A stretch of 64,000 nt of DNA from Ligilactobacillus murinus DSM 20452 = NBRC 14221 (GTDB taxonomy: Bacteria > Bacillota > Bacilli > Lactobacillales > Lactobacillaceae), in contig NZ_BCVJ01000005.1 of NCBI RefSeq assembly GCF_001591685.1, positions 1 through 64,000 on the forward strand. Direction: 5' to 3'. The stretch's first letter is position 1; the number at the start of each line of letters is the position of its first letter. The notes beneath the pieces were generated by a model that was given only the letters and a program-made list of their open reading frames with translations, was not told the DNA's origin and ran no database searches. Below are positions 51,363-59,516 of the stretch, piece after piece. The position numbers and the translations under genes are program-made.

Positions 51363-51825
51363 ACGCCTCGAGAATTTCTCTTTGCAAACCAAACATTTCC
51401 TTTTCGTCTTCAGCTTGCATGTGGTCGTAGCCATTGAGATGTAAAAAACCATGAACAACTAAAAAGCCCAATTCTCTTTCCTGCGAATGTCCTAAATACT
51501 CCGCTTGTTCTTTGACCTTATCGATCGAAACCATGATATCTCCGATATTTTTAGGGATCTCAAACTCAGCTTCGTCTGGTAAAATGATCGGGATCTCATT
51601 TGGATCTTCCTCTTCGATCGCAAAACTGATCACATCAGTTGGCTTATCGACACCACGATATTCTTTGTTGATACGATGGATTTCAGCATTATCCATCAAA
51701 GTGACTGACATTTCAGTATTTGAGGGTAACTTGAGATAATCACCCGCAAAGTCCAAGATCTCGCAAATGAGTGTCTTCCACTCACTTGAAACTTGCTCAG
51801 TATTATCATAAACTTCCAGATCCAT
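51346..51825 (-). CDS. ybeY: YbeY endoribonuclease
   Basis: Metal-dependent RNase involved in 16S rRNA maturation and ribosome quality control. The zinc-binding signature HGFLHLNGYDH (H-x3-H-x5-H) is near residue 125. The length of 159 aa is normal. GAGGAA, which overlaps the phoH stop region, lies five bases before the ATG. It is followed by dgkA with overlap. Confidence 0.96.
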   Translation of the reverse strand: MDLEVYDNTEQVSSEWKTLICEILDFAGDYLKLPSNTEMSVTLMDNAEIHRINKEYRGVDKPTDVISFAIEEEDPNEIPIILPDEAEFEIPKNIGDIMVSIDKVKEQAEYLGHSQERELGFLVVHGFLHLNGYDHMQAEDEKEMFGLQREILEAYGLKR

Positions 51826-51827
51826 TT

Positions 51828-52811
51828 TTATTCCTCATTTTCCATTGAATTATAGTTATCGTATGCACGAATGATCTCAGATACGACTGGATGGCGCACA
51901 ACATCGACAGCATCAAATTTTACAAAGCCGATATGTGGTGAGCCCTTCAAGATCTTCTCCGCGTCGACCAAACCGCTTTGACTGTGTCCTTTAGGTAGAT
52001 CGATCTGTGATCTATCACCATTGATGATCATTTTAGAACCAAAGCCAAGGCGGGTCAAAAACATCTTCATCTGTGCTCGCGTCGTATTTTGCGCTTCATC
52101 CAAGATAACAAAAGCATTATCTAATGTGCGGCCACGCATATAAGCTAAAGGTGCGATCTCGATCACACCGCGTTCGATCAAGCGTTCCGTGTGTTCTGCT
52201 CCTAAGATCGAATTTAGCGCATCATAGATCGGACGTAAATACGGATCGACTTTTTCTTTAAGATCTCCCGGTAAAAAGCCCAATGATTCGCCGGCTTCGA
52301 CTGCCGGACGCGTCAAGATCAGCCGTTCGACTTCATGGCGCTTTAAAGCAGCAACAGCCATTACGACGGCTAAATAAGTCTTACCTGTTCCGGCAGGTCC
52401 GATCCCAAACACAAGATCTTTATGCTTGATCTCTTGCACATATTGGCGTTGCCCATAACTTTTGACCCGGATCGAACGTCCCCGGCGGTCTTTTAATAAT
52501 TCTTCAGTATAGAGATCTTTAAAATACTCTAATGTCCCACGCTGTGCCATCTTCATCGCTGACACAACATCTGCACTGCTTATAGTGATTTTTTTACGCA
52601 AAAGTCCCGTCAACTCACTCAATATCTGATAGACTAAAGTAACGTTTTCTTCAGTACCAGTGATCTTTATCGTACCACCAAAAGGCTTTAATACCACATC
52701 TTGGCCTTCTTCGATCAATTTAAAATGGCTGTCATTGATGCCTGACAGCGAAATTTGCAATTGAGAATCGTTGAGAACGAAACTTTTTTCGACTAATTGT
52801 TCTGCGCTCAA
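51828..52811 (-). CDS. phoH: PhoH family ATPase
   Basis: PhoH-like P-loop ATPase. Walker A is in FGIGPAGTGKTYL and Walker B in FVILDEAQN. An N-terminal KH-like segment (about 20-90) is typical of the Firmicute PhoH/YqfR-linked group. A TTG start at 52811 has GGGAG eight bases upstream; the upstream in-frame codons overlap the promoter and are rejected. It gives 327 aa. It heads phoH-ybeY-dgkA-era-recO. It likely acts in RNA metabolism, but the reaction is not defined. Confidence 0.92.
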   Translation of the reverse strand: MSAEQLVEKSFVLNDSQLQISLSGINDSHFKLIEEGQDVVLKPFGGTIKITGTEENVTLVYQILSELTGLLRKKITISSADVVSAMKMAQRGTLEYFKDLYTEELLKDRRGRSIRVKSYGQRQYVQEIKHKDLVFGIGPAGTGKTYLAVVMAVAALKRHEVERLILTRPAVEAGESLGFLPGDLKEKVDPYLRPIYDALNSILGAEHTERLIERGVIEIAPLAYMRGRTLDNAFVILDEAQNTTRAQMKMFLTRLGFGSKMIINGDRSQIDLPKGHSQSGLVDAEKILKGSPHIGFVKFDAVDVVRHPVVSEIIRAYDNYNSMENEE

Positions 52812-52845
52812 TCGCCCATCTCCCTTATCATACTTTATAATCCCA

Positions 52846-52874
52846 ATTATACTGATTATCAATTCGATAATCAA
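52846..52874 (-). promoter_or_regulatory. phoH operon promoter with embedded dyad
   Basis: On the minus strand TTGATT (52869-52874), 17 nt, TATAAT (52846-52851). The spacer and -35 contain the inverted repeat TGATTATC-N5-GATAATCA, placed as an operator would be. Confidence 0.65.
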
Positions 52875-52898
52875 ATTCAAAGTAAACTTGAACAAATA

Positions 52899-52930
52899 AG
52901 AAAAAAGCCGAGATCTAACATCTCGACTCT
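52899..52930 (-). terminator. yqeY terminator
   Basis: AGCCGAGAT (52906-52914) and ATCTCGACT (52920-52928) form a 9-bp stem with one wobble. A T run follows on the minus strand. Confidence 0.82.
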
Positions 52931-52934
52931 TTGC

Positions 52935-53381
52935 TTATTTATTAAGCAATGACATTACGGTAGAGTTGACTAATTTACCATCAGCTTTACCCTTTAACTT
53001 AGGCATCACTGCCCCCATTACTTTACCGAAGTCAGCTTTTGATGTTGCTCCAACCTGATTGATCGTTTCTTCAACAACGGCCTTTACTTCATCTGCACTG
53101 AGTTGTTTTGGCAAGTAACCTTCAACAACTTTGATCTCTTCTTCGAGTTTTTGGACAGCTTCATCACGCCCAGCAGCTTTGAATTCTTCTAAAGAATCCT
53201 TGCGTTGCTTCAACTCACGAGATAACACGCTCACTTCTTCATCAGGAGTCAAGTCGTGTCCAACGTTGATTTGTTCATTTGTAACTGCAGCTTTGAGCAT
53301 TCGAACAGTTGCCAAACGGCCTTTATCCTTAGCCTTCATTGCAGCTACCATATCTTTTTGTAATGAATCTAATAAACTCAT
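52935..53381 (-). CDS. yqeY: YqeY/GatB-domain protein
   Basis: Small protein of the YqeY family, which shares a fold with the tRNA-binding tail of GatB. DMVAAMKAKDKGRLATVRMLKAA and the C-terminal ADFGKVMGAVMPKLKGKADG are family hallmarks. The start is set at the ATG of 53381, with GAGGAGG seven bases upstream, rather than the preceding GTG. It gives 148 aa. It lies 20 nt after rpsU. Its biochemical role is unproven. Confidence 0.9.
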   Translation of the reverse strand: MSLLDSLQKDMVAAMKAKDKGRLATVRMLKAAVTNEQINVGHDLTPDEEVSVLSRELKQRKDSLEEFKAAGRDEAVQKLEEEIKVVEGYLPKQLSADEVKAVVEETINQVGATSKADFGKVMGAVMPKLKGKADGKLVNSTVMSLLNK

Positions 53382-53401
53382 CACATAGCCTCCTCTAGAA
53401 A

Positions 53402-53587
53402 CTAGAAACGACGCTTATTTTTGCGCTTTCTTGCTGCTTCGGATTTTTTCTTACGTTTTACACTTGGCTTCTCGTAGAATTCACGTTTCCGATATTCTTG
53501 CAAAGTACCTGTTTTTGAAACGGAACGTTTGAAGCGACGAAGAGCGTCATCAAGAGATTCGTTTTTACGAACGACTGTCTTTGACAT
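53402..53587 (-). CDS. rpsU: Ribosomal protein bS21
   Basis: Small-subunit protein near the anti-Shine-Dalgarno region of 16S rRNA. The sequence [19 protein letters not shown] followed by a Lys/Arg-rich tail is unmistakable. It is 61 aa, slightly longer than the Bacillus form. GGAGGGAGGG lies eight bases before the ATG, a very strong site. It is first in rpsU-yqeY. Confidence 0.97.
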   Translation of the reverse strand: MSKTVVRKNESLDDALRRFKRSVSKTGTLQEYRKREFYEKPSVKRKKKSEAARKRKNKRRF

Positions 53588-53655
53588 GGTTGTTTCCCTC
53601 CCTCCGAGCTTAAATGTAACCGTCTTAATTGTACAAACCTCAACAGTTCCTTTCT

Positions 53656-53685
53656 ATTATAAACTAAATTAAAAGTTAGAGTCAA
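53656..53685 (-). promoter_or_regulatory. rpsU promoter
   Basis: On the minus strand TTGACT (53680-53685), 18 nt, TATAAT (53656-53661). The rest of the gap to ppsR is AT-rich without further signal. Confidence 0.8.
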
Positions 53686-53781
53686 CATAACTTTATAAAC
53701 TTTTACATAATTAGTGTTCATTTGTAGTTTGCGTGGCGAAAAGTTGAAGTTTTACAGTATTTTTTACCCTAGCCATTTTTC

Positions 53782-53810
53782 TTGGAATCGCCCGTTAGAT
53801 AAGCTATAAT
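53782..53810 (+). promoter_or_regulatory. ppsR promoter
   Basis: TTGGAA (53782-53787), 17 nt, TATAAT (53805-53810), about 55 nt before the start. Confidence 0.75.
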
Positions 53811-53865
53811 TTTCATAGAATAAGTCGTTTTTTAACACTTTATCATAATTATGGGAGGCAATTTT

Positions 53866-54681
53866 ATGTCAAATGAATTACATGTCTATGCGATCTCAGA
53901 TTCACTTGGGGAGACTGCCTATGCGATCGCCGAAGCTGCTAGTGTCCAATTTCCTAATGCGGATTTCAAGATCCAACGTTACCCATTGATCAAGACCATT
54001 TCTTTGGTACAAGGGATCTTGAACAAGGCAAAACGCGAAGCTGCTATCATCGTGCATACTTTTGTCGATCCGGAACTATCGACTTTTGTAAATAATTACT
54101 GCCAAGAAAATGGCCTATCCGTGATCGATGCTTTAAGTGATGTTATCCAAAAATTCTCACAAAAAGCGGGTGAAAAACCATTACAAAAAGCAGGGATCAA
54201 TCACAATACTGATAAAGAATATTTCAACCGGATCGAAGCCCTTGAATTTGCCGTTACCTATGATGATGGTAAAGACCCAGCTGGCTTTTTAAAGGCTGAT
54301 CTAGTCTTACTAGGGATCTCTCGGACATCGAAGACCCCGTTGTCACTTTTCCTAGCTAATCGGGGCTATAAAGTGGCTAATCTACCGCTTGTTCCTAAAG
54401 CACAGATCCCAGAAGAGATCTATAAAGTTGATCCTAACAAGATCTTTGGGTTGACCAACGACCCTGAGATCTTAAATGAGATCCGCCGTGAACGGATGAT
54501 CTCTTATGGTCTTGATCCCGATACACACTACTCAAACATCGACAACATCGAAAGCGAATTGAATTTTGCTAACGAACTTTACAAAAAGCTAGGTTGTCCT
54601 GTGATCAACGTTGCACATAAGTCGATCGAAGAGACTGCAACGATCATCACTGAAAGTTTGGATAATAACGCTCAAAGATAA
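53866..54681 (+). CDS. ppsR: PpsR, kinase/phosphorylase regulator of PEP synthase or pyruvate phosphate dikinase
   Basis: Bifunctional regulator (DUF299 family) that phosphorylates and reactivates PEP synthase or pyruvate phosphate dikinase. The P-loop-like GISRTSKTP is at residues 150-158. The N-terminal HVYAISDSLGETAYA is typical. The start at MSNELHVYA has GGGAGG seven bases upstream. An ATG five codons earlier would swallow that site. It is 271 aa and monocistronic. No target enzyme gene is in the window. Confidence 0.92.
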   Translation: MSNELHVYAISDSLGETAYAIAEAASVQFPNADFKIQRYPLIKTISLVQGILNKAKREAAIIVHTFVDPELSTFVNNYCQENGLSVIDALSDVIQKFSQKAGEKPLQKAGINHNTDKEYFNRIEALEFAVTYDDGKDPAGFLKADLVLLGISRTSKTPLSLFLANRGYKVANLPLVPKAQIPEEIYKVDPNKIFGLTNDPEILNEIRRERMISYGLDPDTHYSNIDNIESELNFANELYKKLGCPVINVAHKSIEETATIITESLDNNAQR

Positions 54682-54683
54682 AC

Positions 54684-54736
54684 AAAAAACTAAGATCTGT
54701 AAATTGAAACGCTCAATTTAGATCTTAGTTTTTTTG
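54684..54736. terminator. Two-way terminator between ppsR and nfo
   Basis: AAAAACTAAGATCT (54685-54698) with AAATTGA pairs with TCAATTT and AGATCTTAGTTTTT (54720-54733), with a two-base bulge. T runs occur on both strands. Confidence 0.9.
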
Positions 54737-54739
54737 TGT

Positions 54740-55642
54740 CTATTTTTTCCCTTTATTTTGGTAGATCTTATCAAGTAGCTCAGGGTCAAATTCACCTGCA
54801 CGTAGCATTGCGATCTCGTACCCATATGGAGCATAACGATCTTTTTTATCTGGTCCTACATATGGTGTTTCCAAGATCTTCGGTAATGAAGCTAATTCAT
54901 CAAGTTTAGCGATCTTTTCTAAACTTTCAAATCCGATCGTACCAAAGCCCAGATTAGCATGCCGATCTTTATGGCTTCCTTGAGGGTTCAAGGAGTCATT
55001 TAAATGGATCACTTTTAGCCGGTCTAAACCAATGATCTTATCAAATTCTGTTAAAACACCAGAAAGATCATCTTTGATCGCATAGCCTGCATCATTTGCA
55101 TGGCAAGTATCCAAAGTAACAGATAGCTTGTCATTATACTTCACCAAATCAATGATCTGAGCTAATTCTTCAAAACTCCGCCCAACTTCTGTTCCTTTGC
55201 CTGCCATCGTCTCCAAGGCGATCTGAAGCTTTTGATCAGGTTGGATGACTTCGTTTAAGCCCTTAGCAATACTTGCGATCCCGGCCTTTGCTCCCGCACC
55301 GACATGTGCTCCAGGATGAAGTGTCATCTGAGTTGCCCCTAAAGCCTCAGCTCGCTCAACTTCAGCCCGTAAAAAATCAACTGCAAAACCAAAATTTTCC
55401 GGTTTTTTAGTATTACCTAGATTAATGATATAAGGAGCATGGACAACGATCTGGCTTAAGCCGTGTTCTGCCATATACGCCTGGCCAGCTTCGATATTTA
55501 GCTCAGCGATCGGTTTACGCCGCGTATTTTGGGGCGCACCTGTATAGATCATAAAGGTCGAAGCCTCATAACTATTTGCCTCTTTTGCTGCTCCTAACAA
55601 CATTTCTTTTCCCTTCATGCCGACATGTGAACCAATTAGCAT
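54740..55642 (-). CDS. nfo: Endonuclease IV
   Basis: Zinc-dependent apurinic/apyrimidinic endonuclease of base-excision repair. [45 protein letters not shown] and [22 protein letters not shown] form the expected set of metal-ligand blocks. The length of 300 aa is normal. GAGGTG lies five bases before the ATG. It follows the GT2 gene by 15 nt and is probably read from the same transcript. Confidence 0.96.
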   Translation of the reverse strand: MLIGSHVGMKGKEMLLGAAKEANSYEASTFMIYTGAPQNTRRKPIAELNIEAGQAYMAEHGLSQIVVHAPYIINLGNTKKPENFGFAVDFLRAEVERAEALGATQMTLHPGAHVGAGAKAGIASIAKGLNEVIQPDQKLQIALETMAGKGTEVGRSFEELAQIIDLVKYNDKLSVTLDTCHANDAGYAIKDDLSGVLTEFDKIIGLDRLKVIHLNDSLNPQGSHKDRHANLGFGTIGFESLEKIAKLDELASLPKILETPYVGPDKKDRYAPYGYEIAMLRAGEFDPELLDKIYQNKGKK

Positions 55643-55657
55643 TTTTTCACCTCATTT

Positions 55658-56608
55658 TTAAAGATAAAATAGTCGATAAGTTAGTGGATTGATACAACGT
55701 AAATATAGATCAACTTTACTTTTTTGACGTAAATATGGATTTTTAGCAAAATCTGGGAACCAGATCTTTTTTTGCTGCCAGATCTGATCTAGGAGTTGAC
55801 GCTTTAGTTGTTTATCTTTTAATTTAACGACTTTGCGTAATAAAACATTTCCTAATAAGTTTCGCACAAACCGATACTCTAATTCAAGATAATAGGTCTC
55901 AAAGAGCCCTTTTGTTCGATAAAAATCGATGATATCTTGATAGATCCATAATATCTCAGCGATCCGCGTCGTCTCACTATATGAGATCGAAGTTTGGCGT
56001 TGCACGTAATAAACTTCACACTCGCGATCAACGGCAACATCTGTGATATCCGTTAAATAAGTCACTAATTTAAAGAAAAAATCTTGATCTTCATAGAGTT
56101 TTCCCTTGGGAAATTTAACATCTGTGTCTAACAGCCACGTCCGTAAATATAACTTATTCCAAGCGACCACACGTCCACGGATCATATAATCTTTGAGTGA
56201 GACATATTTAGGTGCTTGATCTTTTATTTTTTTATTCGGATACTCCCAATAAAAATCACACTCAACGATCTTCTTGTTGCCTTCATTTGTCAAGGCATAC
56301 ATATTTGTCAAAGCATTAGGTGCAAGATGATCATCCGAATCTAAAAACATGACATATTGTCCAGTCGCATATTGCATCCCAAAATTACGCGCATCTGACA
56401 GCCCACCATTTGGCTTGGTATAACTTTTGATGAGCAATGGGTATTGGTCAGCATAACTTTCACAAAGTTCAGCCGAACTATCAGTACTCCCGTCATTTAC
56501 TAAAATGACTTCAAAGTCCGTGAAAGTTTGCTTGACTAAACTTGAGATACATTTTGATAGATAAGCTTCAACATTATAGACTGGAACGATCACACTGATC
56601 TTTGTCAT
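55658..56608 (-). CDS. Family 2 glycosyltransferase
   Basis: Cytoplasmic GT-A fold glycosyltransferase. ISVIVPVYNVEAYLSKCISSL is the nucleotide-sugar binding start; VNDGSTDSS (about 38-45) and the metal-binding DSDD (90-93) follow. The C-terminal half (about 200-316) is rich in Tyr, Leu and Lys and may touch the membrane. The ATG overlaps the stop of the preceding glycosyltransferase (ATGA). It probably adds a sugar to a surface polysaccharide or glycan; donor and acceptor cannot be read from sequence. Confidence 0.88.
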   Translation of the reverse strand: MTKISVIVPVYNVEAYLSKCISSLVKQTFTDFEVILVNDGSTDSSAELCESYADQYPLLIKSYTKPNGGLSDARNFGMQYATGQYVMFLDSDDHLAPNALTNMYALTNEGNKKIVECDFYWEYPNKKIKDQAPKYVSLKDYMIRGRVVAWNKLYLRTWLLDTDVKFPKGKLYEDQDFFFKLVTYLTDITDVAVDRECEVYYVQRQTSISYSETTRIAEILWIYQDIIDFYRTKGLFETYYLELEYRFVRNLLGNVLLRKVVKLKDKQLKRQLLDQIWQQKKIWFPDFAKNPYLRQKSKVDLYLRCINPLTYRLFYL

Positions 56609-57384
56609 TTACTTTTCCCCCATAACTTCTTGCTCCGGCGTTCAAGTGCCCACCAAACACGCCACAAAAAATTGATCCGCATCCCCCATTTTTTACCAAA
56701 ACGTCGATTGATCCGACGCATTTTTTCGATATGACGTAAATTGGTCGGTGTTTGCCATAACGCACTGTAGTGATGGATGCTGATCGTCTCGGGACTGAGT
56801 TTTATCTGTCCTGTTAAAAAATCCATTGGTGCAAAGTAATTTGTCGGGTAGATCGTCACATCGCCCAACTTCTGTAGTTTATCTTGGCGTTTAAAGCCGA
56901 GCTTTTCCAACAATTGTGTTGTATAAACTGGGATCGCGACCGTATTTAACGATCCATCGGCTTGGATAAATTTCAAGTCATTATACATATCGCGCAACTG
57001 CTTTAATAGTGGGTGATTTTTTTTAGCTCCAAACCCTAAGCCTGGTGCAACTTCAGCTCCACTTTCATTTTCTTCGATCGCAAAAAAAGCATCATTTTCT
57101 AAAATATGATCTAACGTTTGAAGTAATTCAACATCAGTATCCAAATAGATCCCACCATAGCGGTAAACAACATCAAATCCTAAATAATCAGAGATAAAAC
57201 TCCACTTACCAGCTTTTGCAGCTTGCGCAGTATAAGCTACTTGCTCAATATCGTAATTTTCTTCATTCCACTCGATGATCTCATAATCAGGACAAAGTTT
57301 TTTCCAACCTTCAATATACTGACGATACTGTTTAGGCATTTCATTTTGACCAAACCAACAATAATGGATTATCTTAGGGATCAT
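56605..57384 (-). CDS. GT32-like glycosyltransferase with DXD motif
   Basis: Begins IPKIIHYCWFG, the usual start of capsular-type sugar transferases with the DXD domain (Gly_transf_sug). The motif LDTD with Asp82 and Asp84 lies in YRYGGIYLDTDVELL. A basic C-terminus (about 210-259) suggests membrane-surface contact. It is 259 aa. Both ends overlap its neighbours by 4 nt (ATGA), so three transferases are translationally coupled. It is likely part of exopolysaccharide, wall glycan or glycoprotein synthesis. Confidence 0.86.
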   Translation of the reverse strand: MIPKIIHYCWFGQNEMPKQYRQYIEGWKKLCPDYEIIEWNEENYDIEQVAYTAQAAKAGKWSFISDYLGFDVVYRYGGIYLDTDVELLQTLDHILENDAFFAIEENESGAEVAPGLGFGAKKNHPLLKQLRDMYNDLKFIQADGSLNTVAIPVYTTQLLEKLGFKRQDKLQKLGDVTIYPTNYFAPMDFLTGQIKLSPETISIHHYSALWQTPTNLRHIEKMRRINRRFGKKWGMRINFLWRVWWALERRSKKLWGKSK

Positions 57385-58400
57385 TTTGTCACCTCATGTT
57401 CTAATTTTGTCACAGCTTCTTGCAAATAAGCCCCTAACCGCATCTTATGAGCTACTTTAGCTACATTTTGACACATTTGGTGATACATCTCTGGTGTCAA
57501 TTCATTTAACATTTCATCTAATTGCGCTAAGTTCTCGACGGTTAGTCCCACTTGATTTTTCACAATAAAATCAGCCAAGGCCGCTTCTTTCCAGATGATG
57601 ACTGGAAGACCCGAGCTCAAATACAGTGAAGTCTTATGAGGGTCATTATATTTTAGGTAATTTCCAAAACTACCATCACAGCGTTCGATACTTGTGCCGT
57701 CCCAAACTAAACCAAAATTTTGCGTTAATTTTGCTGGCAATTCATCTGGCGGAAACGAACCATAGTAGGTGATATTTTTAGGATAAGTGGTGGCTTTATT
57801 AGGACCATACAAGGCTAACGGGCTACTTAGTTCCAACTTTTGTAAAAAATCGGCTTTTTGTAGATTACCCGCATAACAAATGCTTTTCTCATAAGGACGG
57901 TCAGTCGTCAATTTAACTGGATTAGCATAATCAAAGATCTCTAATACAGTCATTGGCTTTATGACCCCATTTTCTTTGAGCCAAGCTTTCATTTTCTCAT
58001 TATGTACGATCAAACCATCACTTTGATTTAAAAATGCGATCTCTTTTTTGCGATACGCCACATCACCAGCATAAGCGCGTAAAGATTCGATATCATGGAT
58101 CAAATACAATAGCTTGGCTTGCGTAAAGCGACGCACATTTTTCACGATCACCTGATCAGTACGTTGATCAAAAGACGGATATTGAAAAACCACTGTCTGC
58201 GCTTCTAACTTTTTGATCTGCCGCGGAATATCCCAAAAACTCTGCTTATAACTCATAAGCTTAGCTTTTCTAGCCCCAGAAAAATAAAAATTCAGTTTTT
58301 TAAAACCCGCAGTGGCCAAAAAATCCTCAGCATCAACTTTAGCTTTTGGACCAGCTTCATTTTGGCCCTTATCATACATCGAGATTACATATTTTTCCAT
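57381..58400 (-). CDS. Gtf3/galactofuranosyltransferase-like GT-B glycosyltransferase
   Basis: The pattern VVFQYPSF, LLYLIHDIESLR, ADGLIVHNEKM and SLYLSSGLPVIIWKEAALADFI fits the Gtf3 family, which includes beta-1,6-galactofuranosyltransferases and the Fap1 glucosyltransferase Gtf3. The start at MEKYVISMY is chosen, with AAAGGA about 10 nt upstream. An ATG 22 codons earlier would overlap the YitT gene. It is 339 aa. The donor sugar is not certain from sequence. Confidence 0.82.
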   Translation of the reverse strand: MEKYVISMYDKGQNEAGPKAKVDAEDFLATAGFKKLNFYFSGARKAKLMSYKQSFWDIPRQIKKLEAQTVVFQYPSFDQRTDQVIVKNVRRFTQAKLLYLIHDIESLRAYAGDVAYRKKEIAFLNQSDGLIVHNEKMKAWLKENGVIKPMTVLEIFDYANPVKLTTDRPYEKSICYAGNLQKADFLQKLELSSPLALYGPNKATTYPKNITYYGSFPPDELPAKLTQNFGLVWDGTSIERCDGSFGNYLKYNDPHKTSLYLSSGLPVIIWKEAALADFIVKNQVGLTVENLAQLDEMLNELTPEMYHQMCQNVAKVAHKMRLGAYLQEAVTKLEHEVTK

Positions 58401-58416
58401 TGACCGGTTTTCCTTT

Positions 58417-59289
58417 CTATGGATTGGGTTCGTAGAAATGCCCCATGATATGCACATTTTCTGCAATACTTACAAAAGCATGCGGATCAGACTCTGTCAT
58501 TGCTTGACGTAATTCTGGTTGTTCATAGCGCGAGATCACTGTAAACAAGATCGTCTTACTATCATGCTTATATGCCCCTTCAGCACCATGAACGATCGTG
58601 ATCCCACGTTGCATGTGATTTTGAATACAATCGATCACACTCTTTGGTTTATTGGTTACGATCATTACTTGCATTTTTTGTTGGCGCGTATAGACCATAT
58701 CCATGACCCGTGCATTGACAAAGATCCCTAATGCAGAATAAAAAGCATACGGCCAGCCATAGACTGCCCCCGCAGCTAAAACGATAAAAGCGTTGAAAAT
58801 AATGTTGATCGTTCCGACACTTTTACCCGTGTATTTTCTGATCGTCAAACCTAAAATATCCAAGCCACCAGTGGAGATCCCATTTTTCAAAGCCAAGCCA
58901 GTTCCAAAACCGTTGATCGCAGCACCAAAAAGGGCACAAATTATCGGGTCGTGTGTCAGCGTTATCGGTTGAAGTGACTTGATCATAAGTGATGAGCAAA
59001 AGACCGCTAAAACCGTGAAAAATGTAAAGCGACGCCCGATCTGAAACCATGCCAAGATAAAAAGTGGCACGTTTAAGATAAAAATCAGTAACGCGGTCGA
59101 AAGAGGCACCGGCAAGTTAGCTGTTAAAGTGGCGATCAGCTGAGCTAGCCCCGTGATCCCTGAAGAGTAAATATGCCCGGGCTCCCAAAAAAAGTTCATC
59201 GCGATCGAAACTAAAACACCGTAAATAAATGCTGTCGAAGCCTTAGCGATATAAGCATGGCGTTTCCAAATCTTTTGTAGTTCATCCAT
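58417..59289 (-). CDS. YitT family membrane protein, second copy
   Basis: Same domain plan as the protein at 19043: five or so transmembrane helices with GAAINGFGTGLALKNGISTGGLD, then a DUF2179 domain (about 205-285). AAAGGA nine bases before the ATG sets the start. It leads an apparent operon with three glycosyltransferases and nfo, only 16 nt before the first transferase. A link to glycan synthesis is suggested by position only. Confidence 0.86.
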   Translation of the reverse strand: MDELQKIWKRHAYIAKASTAFIYGVLVSIAMNFFWEPGHIYSSGITGLAQLIATLTANLPVPLSTALLIFILNVPLFILAWFQIGRRFTFFTVLAVFCSSLMIKSLQPITLTHDPIICALFGAAINGFGTGLALKNGISTGGLDILGLTIRKYTGKSVGTINIIFNAFIVLAAGAVYGWPYAFYSALGIFVNARVMDMVYTRQQKMQVMIVTNKPKSVIDCIQNHMQRGITIVHGAEGAYKHDSKTILFTVISRYEQPELRQAMTESDPHAFVSIAENVHIMGHFYEPNP

Positions 59290-59384
59290 TGTAATTAAAT
59301 CCTTTCAAGCACAAAAGTTATCTCAGCTATACAAGAAACAGATCCGCATTTTTCTTTAAAAATTTCAAATAACTTTACCTTGAA

Positions 59385-59412
59385 ATAATACACCGCTGTT
59401 TTTGCTTGTAAA
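59385..59412 (-). promoter_or_regulatory. Promoter of the yitT-glycosyltransferase operon
   Basis: On the minus strand TTTACA (59407-59412), 16 nt, TATTAT (59385-59390), giving a leader of about 90 nt. Confidence 0.65.
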
Positions 59413-59463
59413 CTATTCTCTAAATAATGATACCGCACTTTGGCTCCAGAACAAACCACTTTA

Positions 59464-59506
59464 TGTAAAAAATAGCCTGCCTAAGTAAATACTTAAACAA
59501 GCTATC
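59464..59506 (-). terminator. aspS terminator
   Basis: ATAGCCTGCCTAAGT (59472-59486) pairs with ACTTAAACAAGCTAT (59491-59505) over 15 bp with wobbles. A T run follows on the minus strand. Confidence 0.88.
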
Positions 59507-59516
59507 AAATAATAAA

